Assembly (NCBI GenBank): GCA_014529385.2
Contig: CM043949.1
Coordinates: 146,611,850 to 146,675,849 of the forward strand
Direction of reading: 5' to 3'
From: Adiantum capillus-veneris
Taxonomy: Eukaryota; Streptophyta; Polypodiopsida; Polypodiales; Pteridaceae
Length of the DNA: 64,000 bases
Part shown: one piece after another, positions 13,662 through 24,573 of the stretch
Numbering within the stretch: position 1 is the stretch's first letter
Layout: the number at the start of each line of letters is the position of its first letter
Translations under genes and position numbers: made by a program
The notes under the pieces: model-generated
What the model saw: only the letters and a program-made list of their open reading frames with translations
Database searches by the model: none
Told to the model about the DNA's origin: nothing

Positions 13662-14500
13662 TGTTAGCAGCCGTTAACACAGACTACACCAATTATGCAC
13701 CAAGGTGTAAATGTGCTATAGTGCACAATATTTCCTTTTCATTATATAGAGCTTGGGCTTATGTAGGAGTTCCAAAGTTGTATGAGTTTAGGCTAGAGAG
13801 CTCAACTTTATCCCATAGTTGAAGGGTTTGAAGCCCAAAGCTATAAAAGAGCCCTATGTTTAATGAGTAGTCATTCTTTGGTGAGGACTCCTCTTTGTAG
13901 AGTGGATGGTCATGAGGCTCATGGGATTTCCATGCCCATGTAGCTCTTGATTTCTAATAATCAATTACACTTTCTTTCTTATTAGTCTTCTTTGCTTGAT
14001 TATGTAGAGTGAGTTTATATTAGTGTGATGGTAGATCTCTAATCCCTTTTTTTGAGTTAATCTATTATATCCACACCATTGGCCATGGTGTGTGAGGGCT
14101 ATGCCTTCCTTCTCTTCATCTCTCTCTGTAAGGTGCGGTTAGTGTGTGTGCATACGTAGTCGTATTGAGGAATTGTGTCGGAATGGACACACTAATGCGG
14201 AGTATGTATGTTAATTGCATGCTTGTCTAGTTGTGATTAAGAGTTGTGAATAAGAGTGATTGATGTGAGAGGTTAATTTCAACCACATGATTGTGTGCAA
14301 GTGATTAGTGAGTAGGAATGTGTTGTTGATTAGAGGAAGCCTCTTTCCATGGCTTATCTCTATGATGAAAAGAAGGATCCCTTGAATCCTCTATGTCTAT
14401 ACATCTTAGGCTCGTGCTTCCATGCCCTAGCCGGGTTGCCAATCCACAATTCGACAATTTTCTAGGTTGCGATTAGGTTGTGCTACAACGCATCCCTACA
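13662..14500 (+). repeat. Element F 3' LTR
   Basis: 839 bp, TGTTAGCAGC to CATCCCTACA, one TATA box at 13842. It is clearly homologous to 6521-7495 throughout, apart from the promoter duplication in the latter, and is followed by target-duplication copy CCTTG. Confidence 0.93.
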
Positions 14501-15261
14501 CCTTGGTGAGGTGCACACACACTACTCACCTCCCTCCTTTGTAGGGCTTGCCCCCTCCTTTGTAGCAAGTTCTTTGAACTTGGTAAGCAGGCAGACCCCC
14601 TGGTTAAGCACATTCCTTGCTTAAGCAAGCTGCCCCCTTGCCTGCTTGGACCTTACTTGACTAAAGTTTAAAAATTAGAGACTATTTCTTAATGCTTTTA
14701 ACACTTACCTTTAGAGGCTTTAATGAATCCAACCCTAAGGTATTTTTCTCCATTGTTTAGCCTTGCTCTTTGATAGGCCATTCCTCATTTGGACCCCTTT
14801 ACCATTGGCCCCGTGTTGAAATAGATCTATAAGTACATCTATATCTTAACCCTTGTTCCCGTTTATTCTCCCACATTAAGTGATCATTTCAATATGAAAA
14901 AATCATTTGGGCTCGTTTGATGTTAGATTTTATGACATTACCTCTCTCTTGAAATCATAATCATCCTCGACTATGAGGTAGAAGAGATAAAGTCGTAGTT
15001 ATTAGTCAATTTTACTTAGTGGGGAGAGGATCCCTTTTTACCCTACGACATCTTTCCAAGATGGATGACTAATCCATTTGGTGCTTAGCTACTCTTTAGT
15101 CCATTTCATTCTCCCAAAGTAGAGTGAAAAAATCTACTTGGTGTTTCAGAGACGTCGTCATCACAAACATGATTCTAAGCATGCATACTAGTTAAATTAA
15201 AAAGAGAATTAATCTTATAAGGCAAAACCATAGATCATTTAAAATAAATTTGTACATTTGT
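14501..15261 (-). other. Downstream region of element E, no gene
   Basis: This lies beyond the stop codon of E's minus-strand pol, so it should hold E's 3' untranslated region and LTR, interrupted by F. No ORF or clear LTR boundary is visible. Confidence 0.4.
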
Positions 15262-15876
15262 TTACTCTAATGTAGCATTGTAAGCATTGATAAGGTTCAT
15301 ACTATCCTTAAGCTGTATTCCTTGCATCCGTCTAGCATCTTCAAAAGGATAATTTTTGAATTTAATAAGATACCGTTCGATAATCTTACCATGTCGTAGT
15401 ACCTTGTCTTCATGCCGAAGGATAGCTTTGGGTTGTAGCACCTCTTGTTGGTCTTCAACTTTGAGAGGGTCTTCAATAATTGGTTCACTTGGTGGCTCTC
15501 CGTTGTAGGGCTTAAGTAGGCTCACATGAAAAGCATTGTTTATGAGCCAATGGTTGGGCAACTTGAGTTGGTAAGCCGTCTCATTGATGGGCTTCAAAAT
15601 TTTAAAAGTACCATAGTATCTTTTTGCTAGTTTAGCATAGTACTTTTGATGGCCCGTAGGATTTTTGCATGTGGTTTTCCTTAATCGAGCCTTAGGAAAC
15701 TTAAGCAAGACCCAATCATTATCTTTGAATGTTAAGGCCCTTCTGTGCTTGTCAACAACAACTTTTTTCCTTTGTTCAGAGATGGACATAACCTCCTTAA
15801 TCTTTTGAAAAGATTCTTGTAGGTCACGGCTATACTCATCGGTGGCGAAAATCTTCCCATGTACTTTGAGTAGCAA
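15262..15876 (-). pseudogene. Element E integrase C-terminus with decayed chromodomain
   Basis: 204-residue open stretch. The first two thirds is the SH3-like integrase C-terminal region (DNDWVLLKFPKARLRK, YYGTFKILKPINETAYQLKL, HVSLLKPYNGEPP). It ends in a chromodomain, which identifies E as a chromovirus-type Ty3 element. Chromodomains usually direct integration to modified histone H3. Here the usual L-V-K-W-K-G-Y is LIKFKNY and the A-T-W-E is ARRM, so two aromatic cage positions are lost and histone binding is doubtful. It continues upstream into the integrase core on the same strand. Confidence 0.88.
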
Positions 15877-16783
15877 GGGACTTTTAGGTCTTCCCTAATG
15901 ATCTCAAAAGGTGTTTTTCACATAGAAGTATGTACAGTATTATTGTAGGCATACTCTAAAAGAGGTAAGTACTTTTTCCATTGTGAGCGTTGATCTACTT
16001 CGGTAACATAAGTCTTGAGTAGATTGAGTATCGTAAGATTGGCTATCTCACTTTGGCCATCCGTTTGTGGGTTATAGGCCAAAGAGAAATTTAATCTTGT
16101 TCCTAGATCTTCAAAGAGACCTTTCTAGAAATTATTGGTCATTCTATGATCTCTATTCGACACGATGGATGTTGGTAATCCATGGTGTTTGAAAATCTGT
16201 GATATGAAGAGAGTTGCCAACTGGTGTGCCTTAATAGTCTTTTTGGCAGGAATTAAGTATGCGTGTTTGCTAAACCTGTCGACTATTGTCCATATTCCCG
16301 TATTCCCATGGTTATACTTGGATAATCCAAAGATGAAATCCATGGATATACTCTCCCATGGTGAATTTGGGATAGGCAATGGCTGGAGTAATCTAGGTTG
16401 CTTCCCTCTATCATATTTGGTCTTTTGGCATACTACACATTTTGAAACATACTCTTGTATGTCCACTTTCATGTAGGCCAATAGAAATATGTCTCTACTC
16501 CTCGGAGAGTAGGTTGAATATCTCTATGACCCGCATAGGGAGGAGCATGGGATTCATACATAACTTTCTCACGAAGGGAATGGGTAACACATAGCCTATT
16601 TCCGTGGAGAAGATAACCATCCTGCAAGGTGAATGGTTCCTCTTTCTTTCCCAAAGCAAGGGCTGAAATTATGTCTCTAAAGTCAGAGTCAGTAGCATAA
16701 TCATCTATCATAAAAGATAGAACATTGTGAGTAGCTATAGACACTGCATTAACTTTTGGTCGTCTTGAAAGTGCATGGGCCAC
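15877..16783 (-). pseudogene. Element E integrase, zinc domain and catalytic core
   Basis: In minus-strand order: RNase H tail (ALSRRPKV), HHCC zinc finger (YESHAPPYAGHRDIQ ... CVVCQKTKY), core first Asp in SISMDFIFGLS, second Asp region IVSNRDHRMT, and catalytic Glu in YNPQTDGQSEIAN near 16060-16080. The second motif is normally S-D-R-D; here the first Asp reads Asn, which would abolish catalysis. A TAG stop after MTNNF and a frame change before 15876 also break the gene. Confidence 0.9.
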
Positions 16784-17491
16784 TTAATTATGCTTACCAG
16801 CAATGTGAGCAATATGAAAATTAAATTGCAAAAATTTGCCCACCTCATTTGTTTGTCGGAGAGCTTGGTTTCATTAAATACTTGAGACCTTGGTGATCGG
16901 TTCATAGAATGAATGGAGTCCCCAATAAGTAGTGCTTCCATGTGTCTAGGACATGTAGAACAGCTAAAAGCTCTTTCTCATAAATGCATAAGACTCGTTC
17001 ATCAGTATTGAGCCTTCGGATCTCATATGCTATGGCATGCCCTTCTTGAAGCAAAACTACTCCAAGGCTATCACCACAAGCATCACCTTGGACCTCAATT
17101 GGCTTTGAGAGATCCGGAAGCACGAGGACTGGTTTGGAAGTAAGCTTCTCTTTGAGCTTATCAAAAGACTTTTTCTCCTTAGCAGTCCATACATACTTAA
17201 CATTCTTCCTAGTTAAGTCGTGTAGTGGTCCTGCTACTTGAGAGAATTTTGCTATGAAGCGTCTATAGTATGCGCACATAGCTCATGTAGATTCTTTGGG
17301 TTAGGACATGCTTTTATTACCTCTATCTTTGATGGATCCATACGGATACCATGTTGAGAGATAATATGACCTAGGTATTGAATCTCTTGAAGGAAAAATT
17401 CGCTTTTCTTTCGGTTGAGAAAAAGCTTATTCTCCCTCAATGCTTGAAAAATCACTTGGAGATGTTGCTTATGTTCCTCCAAAGATTTGGA
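16784..17491 (-). pseudogene. Element E reverse transcriptase end and RNase H
   Basis: The RT thumb (FFLQEIQYLGHIISQHGIRM, SKIEVI) is followed by the connection (YYRRFIAKFSQVAGPLHDLT) and RNase H (VQGDACGDSLGVVLLQEG, IYEKELLAVLHVLDTWKHYL). The reading begins at SKSLEEHKQHL, so E's RT is cut a few residues after the catalytic Y-x-D-D box by element A at 17497. E's 5' half (LTR, gag, protease, RT fingers) should lie beyond A, outside the window. Frame changes occur near 16780-16940 and near 17270. Confidence 0.9.
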
Positions 17492-17496
17492 CTAGA

Positions 17497-18373
17497 TGTT
17501 AGCAGCAAGCTAACACGATACCATTTTTCGAAGTTCTCTTTGTAAAACACTTATTATCTTGATAAATCAAGAATATTGTAACTCCTATTTTCTCGGATTA
17601 ACTCTGTAATTAATGAGCCGGGGCTACAAGCTTCCAGATTGTATCAACCTGTCATTACCCAGCTTTGGTAAAACTCTAGATTATTATTTTTGACCACCCA
17701 AAAACCTTGACTAAGGTATAAAAGCCAATTTTTGTAAGTTTTTTATAAATTTTGGATAATGAAATACACAGCGTGAGCTCATGGTGCTCACTTCTCTCCT
17801 TCTCGCGCTTCCTACTCCATCCCCGGTTGTCACATTGCAGTCGCATTTGTTGCATTGCAACCGCAGGTAAGAGCTATACGCATTGACGTAAGCAGTTCAT
17901 AGTAATTCGTAGCTTTTGGCGTTGCCAACCCGTGGCCTAATTTCATCATAACTAGGAATTTACACTTTCAAATCAAAAACTAAGCATAGGCGGGGTATTG
18001 GGGCATCACTAGGCCAAAAATCCACTGCAATCACGATTTTGGAACTTGACCTAAAGTGGGGTTTGAAACCATAAGAATGTGTGCTTAGGTCTTATAAACA
18101 TGTCCTAGAAGTTTTGTTACTTTTGGATGTCGTTTGATGCTGCAATGGATGTGATTTGTTTGTCGATAAGCGATTGGCTTTTGATGATTTCAGTCACTTG
18201 AGTGTAGCTTGAGTTACATGCAAGTTGTTAGTTTTTTTTTTGAGAGATTGATAACCTCTTGTAGCCTCTATGCACTAGTCGAGTCAGCTTCGTCCCATGG
18301 ATTGACAATTTAATCGTGGTTCTCGATAATACTGCAATAAGATAGGATGGTGAGGTTAGACATGCGTCCCACA
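17497..18373 (+). repeat. Element A 5' LTR
   Basis: 877 bp, TGTTAGCAGC at the start and GCGTCCCACA at the end, followed at once by a tRNA-Asp-type primer site. A TATA box (GGTATAAAAGCC, 17715) gives plus orientation. Start, end and parts of U5 match the LTRs of F, so the two are one clade. The preceding five bases, CTAGA, are the candidate target duplication; the partner lies outside the window. Confidence 0.85.
17717..17724 (+). promoter_or_regulatory. TATA box of element A LTR
   Basis: GGTATAAAAGCC within the LTR, plus strand. Confidence 0.65.
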
Positions 18374-18375
18374 TT

Positions 18376-18397
18376 TGACGCCATTGCTGGGGATCGA
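18376..18397 (+). promoter_or_regulatory. Element A primer-binding site, tRNA-Asp type
   Basis: TGACGCCATTGCTGGGGATC begins two bases after the LTR and differs from the complement of tRNA-Asp 3' end at about three positions. The next bases GAAGAGACCTAAGCTA also resemble the sequence after the F primer site. Confidence 0.8.
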
Positions 18398-18759
18398 AGA
18401 GACCTAAGCTAGGGAAAAACATGAGCGTCTTGTGAAGTTATCCTTTAACTTCCTCTAGGTTCAAAACTTTCTTTTAGAAATCGCATAGCTTAAGATTGTC
18501 GTCTTTTGCTGTGTAGAGGTAGCTTGGAAGTAAACGTACTTGTTGAGTGCCTTTAGGATTGTAGGATTGTAGAAATAGATTAGGATTTTTGAGAATGATT
18601 GGTAGACGATACAAGTCTTAAGATCAATGCTCAGGAAACCATAAAAAATAAGAAAACGAGTGTTCGTGGACACTTTCCACAACCCCATTGCATGAGAATC
18701 TAGGAGTAGGGTAAGTAGAATCCGAGGTAGATTTTAGAACATTGCTCTCTTTCAAAGAA

Positions 18760-20240
18760 TCAAGTGTGAGTTGTTATTGGAAGTTGTAGAATTTCAGGTC
18801 TACGGCTAGAAATAGCTCAACAAGACTCGAAACCACTCAATCCGAACGGAGAGTGAGCCTAAAAGTTGTCTGAACCAGTTGTCGAGGTAAAAATTTCAAG
18901 AGTTGGCCAAAGCTCATATTATTTACTTTTTCTTGATATTTTAGGCCAAATTAATTTTTTACTTGATTCATAGGCTTAAAATAGCTCATGTAAAGACCGT
19001 CTTTGAAAAAATTGCAAAAAAGTGTTCATTTCAAGCCTGAAGTTAATAATCGTGATTATTAACTTTCTGCTCCAAATTGACCAAGGTTCATACCATTGAC
19101 TCATTGCATGTGTACAAACAACTTTTGTAAAGGCCCAAAAGGTTTGGATCACCAAACTGGCAAAAAACTGCGTAAAAACTAAAGTTTGTACTTACTTTTT
19201 GAATCTTGAGTGTAAATTGGGAAAAAATTTGTCCAAACTTGTTGAAAATTGATTCGTAGGCTTATATTGATGTATTAAACATGTGTACATGCTCAGTTGA
19301 CCAAAAAGATGCAAAAAGTTGTCAGTTATAAATAATCACGATTATTTACATCTGTCCCATTTTTCAAATATTTTGACCAAGTCAGCATACCATTAGTTTT
19401 ACCATGTTGTAATAAGCCCACAAACCAAATTTGGTAAGATTTGGATCACTGGATTGAAAATTGTGACCAATTTTGTAAAGTGAGTCTGCGGACAAAAAAT
19501 TAATGACTATTTGACCAAAAATTGTCCAAACTTGATGAAATTTGGCTAGTGACCTTAACTTGAGGTGCTTAATAGATCTGTGTCAAATTTGGAGCAAAAA
19601 GTTGCAAAAATATAGCTGGAGTAAATAATCGTGATTATTTACATCTGCTTCAAAACTTGCGAAATTTACACATTTGAGTATACCACAAGGTCAAGCATAT
19701 CAATTAGACCTCACAAATCAATGTTGTTGAATTTGGATCACAAAAGTGAGACCTAAGCCAGATTTTCAAAATCAGAGTCTGCAGACACAAAATAGTTGAT
19801 AAACTTAATCAGATTTTGTCCAAACTTGTTGAAACTTGTCCAGGGACTTTAACAAGTTGTATACTTGCCAAACCAATCCAAAAAGTGCAAAAAACTAACA
19901 AAATTAAATAATCATGATTATTTACTATTGCTATCTAGAGACATCAATTTTGACTTTTTGAACTTATACATTGTAGACCAACATAATATAAAGCCACCGG
20001 GAAATTTTTTGGGTTCAATAGGATCAAAACTGGTACATGTTCACTCTGTTTCTAGATTGCAGGTTCAACCTTTGATTTTTTTGCTAAAGTTGAATCTGAA
20101 AGTCAAATTTTGACTCCCATAGCTCGATTTGAAGTGATACACATAAACCAATCACAAGAGTTAGCAAAAGCTCTATTGTCTTTTTAGAAGAATAGCTAAC
20201 TTGATCAAATTTGTACAAGAATCAGGTTGCAAACGAGGAA
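18760..20240 (+). repeat. Leader tandem repeats of element A, ~285-bp units with palindromes
   Basis: Between primer site and gag lie about four diverged units. Each contains the recurring blocks TTTGGATCAC, AGTCTGC(G/A)GACA, TTGTCCAAACTTGTTGAAA and GCAAAAAGTTGCAAAAA, then an AT-rich palindrome of the form TAAATAATCGTGATTATTTA. Palindromes are at 19041-19064, 19329-19348, 19621-19642 and 19905-19924, spaced about 280-290 bases. A fifth is in the duplicated copy at 21712-21733. No protein is encoded. Confidence 0.88.
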
Positions 20241-20417
20241 TCAGTGGCTTGACAGAAAGTTGCAATCGAATCAAGTGGAAATTGACGACAAGTCAATCCA
20301 AAGGTGAGTACTCTATCCTGGGCTTCATAAATCTATATGAATCTTAGATCTAGTCCTGTATTATGAAATCAGGGCATACTTGGAGAAACCTCCAGTAGAG
20401 TATCCACCGAAGATAGA

Positions 20418-21494
20418 GTGAATCAAGGCAATTCCTTGCACACAATTCTTGAAGAAGTCTTAGACACTTTTTCAGACTCAACATCCAAAACGTCTTCTTA
20501 CTCGACTCACTCGAAAACCGGAACGACAATGCGCTATAAGCATATTATACTATCTTTTTACAAGACTAATCGACATGGAGTCCATGTTTACTTAGACCCT
20601 AACAAAGAGTATGCTATTCGCATTGATGACCATGGTATTAAGTTCGAAGAAGAGATTAGGGAAAACAAACAAGGAAAAATGTACATGGATAGAAACGGAA
20701 CTCAGTATATACAAGTCAAAAACCCTGATGTGGTAGACAAATGGGGGTTAGAAGTAAACACCATAATCCCGGATATGTCAGCAAAAGAAGGACCACCAAC
20801 TTTAGAATTCGAGGGATACGATCAAGTAGATTTAAAGCCTTTGAAACGGCTTAGTACGGATAATCCTAGGATCGGGCTCTATTGCTGGAAAGATAGAAAC
20901 ATAAAAGATCTTTTGTGGACTTTGTATGCCAAACCAGGACAACTAAAGGCCATGAAGGTCATCCATATCTTCAAGATCAAAGATAAGGGATCAGCAGACC
21001 TACCAACCTACCTGTTTAGGGATTGCTATAACAATAACTTTGTTATGATGACTCCTAAGGAGGTAGAACAAACCAAATACCAAGTGTATTCCATAAGAGA
21101 TTGGATATTGTGACAAGGACCAGAAACCATTCCAAGAGATGAACACCGTGAGAGATCATTTGAGAGTAATGTGAAGAAACTAGAAACCACCTCATTACGT
21201 AGAAAATCGGGTCCAGGGCTACATGAGTCACTATTTCCAACAGACTGGTTTGAAAGACTCGGAATAGGACCAATTGCCAAGAGACCGGGAGTTGAACCAA
21301 ACAGACGCGTCAGAGCAGCTGATTTTCAGAAGTGGGTCAAAAAATACAATGGATTAGGGGATCCATACAACCACTTAGCAAGCTTTCAGCAAGTACTAAG
21401 AGCAGAACGTATATTCGATTTCCATACTCAATTCGAGGGGTTTGGAATGACATTAGAAGGAAAAGCATTGACATGGTTCCAAAACATTCCACCA
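20418..21494 (+). pseudogene. Element A gag N-terminal region, first copy
   Basis: A 231-residue open stretch (20418-21113) is followed, after a stop and frame change, by RVRAADFQKWVKKYNGLGDPYNHLASFQQV and DIRRKSIDMV-type capsid text to 21494. The capsid start (a phenylalanine-rich helix ending in LTWFQN) is the usual Ty3 gag. The N-terminal ~200 residues (for example MRYKHIILSFYKTNRHGVHV, PDMSAKEGPPTLEFEGYDQV) match no family I know. The same region recurs at 37010-37985, which continues into the rest of gag. This copy stops abruptly at CCACCAAGGTCAA, where leader sequence begins again. Confidence 0.8.
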
Positions 21495-22050
21495 AGGTCA
21501 AGCATATCAAGTAGACCTCACAAATCAATTTTGGTGAAATTTGGATCACAAAAGTGAGACCTAAGCGAGATTCTCAAAATCAGAGTCTGTGGACACAAAA
21601 CAGTTGATAAACTTGATCAAATTTTGTCCAAACTTGTTGAAACTTGTCGAGGGACTTTAACAAGTTGTATACTTGACAAACCAATCCAAAAAGTGCAAAA
21701 ATTTGACAAACGTAAATAATCACGTTTATTTACTATTGCTATCCAGAGACATCAATTTTGACTTTTTGAACTTATACAATGTAGACCAACATAATATAAA
21801 GCCACCGAGCAATTGTGGGTTCAATCGGATCAAAACCTGTACATGTTCACTCAGTTTCCAGGTTGCAGATTAAACCTTTGATTTTTTTCTAAAGTTGAAT
21901 CTGAAAGTCAAATTTTGACTCCCATAGCTCGATTTGAAGTGATACACATAGAGCAATGACAAGAGTTAGCAAAAACTCTATTGTCTTTATAGAATAATAG
22001 CTAACTTGATCAAATTAGTACAGGAATCAGGTTGCAGACGAGGAATCAAA
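21495..22050 (+). repeat. Second copy of leader repeat, product of a tandem duplication
   Basis: This segment repeats 19686-20240 with scattered substitutions, including the GATCACAAAAGTGAGACCTAAG block, the palindrome and the CGGATCAAAAC block. It starts exactly at the CAAGGTCAA shared by gag and leader. Together with 37010-37985 it is the second copy of a ~1.8-kb tandem duplication of 19686-21494. Confidence 0.87.
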
Positions 22051-22117
22051 TTTGTATAGGAATCACCGATTATAGCATCCTCTTCTGTGATAGCAACATC
22101 TGCAAGCATATTAGCAA

Positions 22118-23059
22118 TCATAGGTTCATTGACATCTCACGCTCATCCTGTGCTGGGTCCACAACTTTAGTCACTTCATTAGCTATTGTGTATATAATAG
22201 CTTTAGTTATGCAATCATCTATAGCAGACATGTTATCCTGCTCGGCTATAGTGCAAATAGTTTCAGTAATATCCTGTAGAGGCTCATCTGCTTGATAAAC
22301 TCTTTCAGAATAACCCATGTCAAGGTCAACAACTTGTGAACCACTTGTTGTACAGTCTATGTCTTCACTGGAACCATTATTAGAGGTAGTGTCCATGCGA
22401 GAAATCTTTGAAAAAAAATCATATAAGCCTATTCCAGCATTAAATTCATTGTTTACCTTTTCTTCATTGCTCAAATAAATCTCCTCTGAAACTAAATCTG
22501 CTACTTCCAGCTTAGCATTCTCTTTGGCTTTACTTCTTGCAGAAATATGCTCCCAGAATTCATCATAGTTGAGGATCTGCATCTGATCCCCTTCACCTTT
22601 ACTGAAGACAACCTTATTTTGTTCAGTAATCTCCTTTATTTCCCGATCTAGAATCCTTGAGCTTTCGTAAATAAATTCCTCTGCAAAATACTCCCACCGT
22701 GTGGGATATTCCTATGCCAGTTCTTGAACCTACTTTTTAAAATCCGAGTTTACAACCTCCTCAAAAGCTGCAATCATCTGATCTTCTGGAACATTTCGGC
22801 TCTTCATCTCAGCTTCGTAACATGCAATAAAACCTTCTGGATCATATCCCTGAAAAACATAATACTGCTCACATACAGCATCAAGTGCTAGCTCTATAGC
22901 ATGATCAATCTGCTTTTTTATCTGCATGGCTTTTGCTTCCTGCAGATACCCTTGAACCAATTCCATCATTTTTGGCAAATCTACAACTGCTAGATTTTTA
23001 TCAAATCCATTGGCACTGAAATCTTCAATAAACTACTTTAACTGTTCTGGCATCTCCAT
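22118..23059 (-). pseudogene. Gag of fragment R, element-C-like
   Basis: From an ATG at 23059 (context AAAGATGG) the minus strand reads about 310 codons interrupted only by three in-frame TAG codons. The capsid-like part FQGYDPEGFIACYEAEMKS and PEDQMIAAFEEVV follows the same pattern as element C gag (FNGKDVTKYLREYVKEMELH, EGEMIQSFELVV), so both belong to one gag family. The C-terminal half is acidic and low in conserved motifs. No zinc knuckle is seen. Each TAG lies where glutamine (CAG) would fit. Confidence 0.7.
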
Positions 23060-23930
23060 CTTTACCTCCCACCCCAGCTCATTTCGCGTCGTTCACCAAA
23101 GATTTCGGGGGATATGTGTTCGCTACGTGAGCTGGGCAGGTGCCGGGCCTCTGGTTGTGGGAGGTGTGAAAGAGAGAGAACAAGACCAACAGATGCAATT
23201 GAATCTAGAAATCACCGTAATCATCAATTAATTGATTAAGGCTTGAGTACAACTTAATCCTTAGCCAAGGCGGGCTGTTAACAGCACCGTCACTTGGATC
23301 ATCTGCTAACTAGGAGTTTAAGCTCCCGTTTATAGGATTAACCGGGCCGTTAACGACACCGGGCTTAACAAAATGATAATTCAATCTCTAACGGATGACG
23401 GTGATGGAGATTTTCCTGTGTTCTTTCATCAGCTTTGAGTTCCCTTAGATTTAGCAAGCTTCAATTTTGTCAATTATTCCGCAGCTTGCTGCTCCTTATC
23501 CTTTGCACTGGCTTAATTTCCACTCACAGCTTTTAACTTCTTCTTGCTCTTCAATTGCTATCTGATGCTTTAACCCTTTCTTTGCCTGCCTCGTGCTTTC
23601 CTCGTGCCTTCTTAATCATGGCCGCTCATCTTATGCTCGACAAGAGAGAGAACTTTATGCTTGCTTATGTATGAGAGAGATCCTTGGTTTTGCTTCTCAA
23701 GCACGAGAGCGAGAGATTTCCTTTTTTCTTTGCCCTGGTTCTTAGGCATGTTTGAGAGGTAGCCTATATCCTGCTTCAAATCCTCCCTTGCCGGATTTTC
23801 TAGCCGAGGTCTCCTTCTTTTCTTTTGTTAACTCCCTTCACGCCTCTTGCCGAGTTCACCTCACTTTGCCGGCCTCTTTCTCTAGTGTAAGGCTCGACTC
23901 CTTCTTCTTGCCCCTTCTCTAGCTCGGATC
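23060..23930. other. Untranslated part of fragment R, no gene
   Basis: No convincing ORF is present. CCGGGCC/GGCCGTTAAC-like blocks recur near 23265-23370 (GGCTGTTAACAGCACCG and GGGCCGTTAACGACACCG). Presumably it is the 5' leader of the minus-strand gag. Confidence 0.5.
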
Positions 23931-23933
23931 CTT

Positions 23934-23957
23934 GGAGAGAGAGAGAGAGAGAGAGAG

Positions 23958-24008
<51 letters not shown>

Positions 24009-24060
24009 TGCCTTCTCCAACCTTGCTTCGAGGATGAGAGCGAGAGAGAGAGAGAGAGGG
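23934..24060. repeat. (GA)n microsatellites
   Basis: A long, slightly interrupted GA tract to about 24006 and a shorter one at 24040-24060. They sit just outside the left LTR of element B. Confidence 0.95.
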
Positions 24061-24090
24061 AGCTCTTCCCCCCTTGTCCTTCGACTCCTT

Positions 24091-24475
24091 TGTTGACAGG
24101 CATATCAGAGTGTCAATTTAGTAGTTAGTCGAAAGTGATTCATCGAATGTAGTCAGTCGGATCATAGTTAGTTGGATGTTGTTTAATCGGATATTTAACA
24201 GTTATGATATATCAAGACTGAGGTTGTTATTACCAGTCTGTTTGTATGGTGGTTATAAGTCGGTTGTGTGAGTTGTGATGGCGCAGTTGTATTCAGAGAT
24301 GTTGTAGCTCTTCTTGATCAATGAAGTACTCTTGTTCCTTAATTTTGAGTTATCAATTCCTTCTATCTCTTATCTTCAGTATGATGTTAGTATCTCTGTG
24401 TATTATTTCTGAGTTATGAGATGCTGAGAGAATTGTGATGAACTAGCATTTTTTTGTGTTTGATGAACCAAAACA
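24091..24475 (+). repeat. Element B 5' LTR
   Basis: 385 bp, near-identical to 35158-35541. It is followed by TTTGGCGATCCTGCTGGTTC, a presumptive primer site starting at TGGCGATCC; the tRNA is not identified. Confidence 0.92.
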
Positions 24476-24573
24476 CATTTGGCGATCCTGCTGGTTCAGT
24501 TCTCGTGGCTGAGGACGTATGCAGTTATCAGGTATTATTCTTCGGTTCATGAATCTCATTCTGGTGATAATGC

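Larger units (their letters stand above)
6521..14500 (+). mobile_element. Element F: complete non-coding LTR retroelement
   Basis: Two LTRs (6521-7495 and 13662-14500) start TGTTAGCAGC and end CATCCCTACA. The element is flanked by a perfect 5-bp target duplication, CCTTG, at 6516-6520 and 14501-14505. A tRNA-Asp-type primer site follows the left LTR and a purine tract precedes the right one. The 6.2-kb interior has no gag, protease, RT or integrase and no ORF with family resemblance. It is therefore a large non-autonomous derivative that must have used enzymes of a relative. The LTR ends and primer site closely match those of element A (17497), the likeliest type of helper. Confidence 0.93.
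22051..24090 (-). mobile_element. Fragment R, left part (minus-strand retroelement)
   Basis: R interrupts element A and is itself split by element B: left part here, right part 35547-37009. The left part carries a gag on the minus strand (22118-23059), about 0.9 kb of untranslated DNA and a GA-rich microsatellite next to B. No clear LTR ends or target duplication are visible and about 300 bases of A are missing at the junction, so the ends are rearranged. Confidence 0.6.

Noticed and set aside
19041-21733. CRISPR-like array from the regularly spaced palindromes
   Set aside because: Spacing of ~285 bases with diverged, homologous spacers is a eukaryotic tandem repeat, not a CRISPR array.
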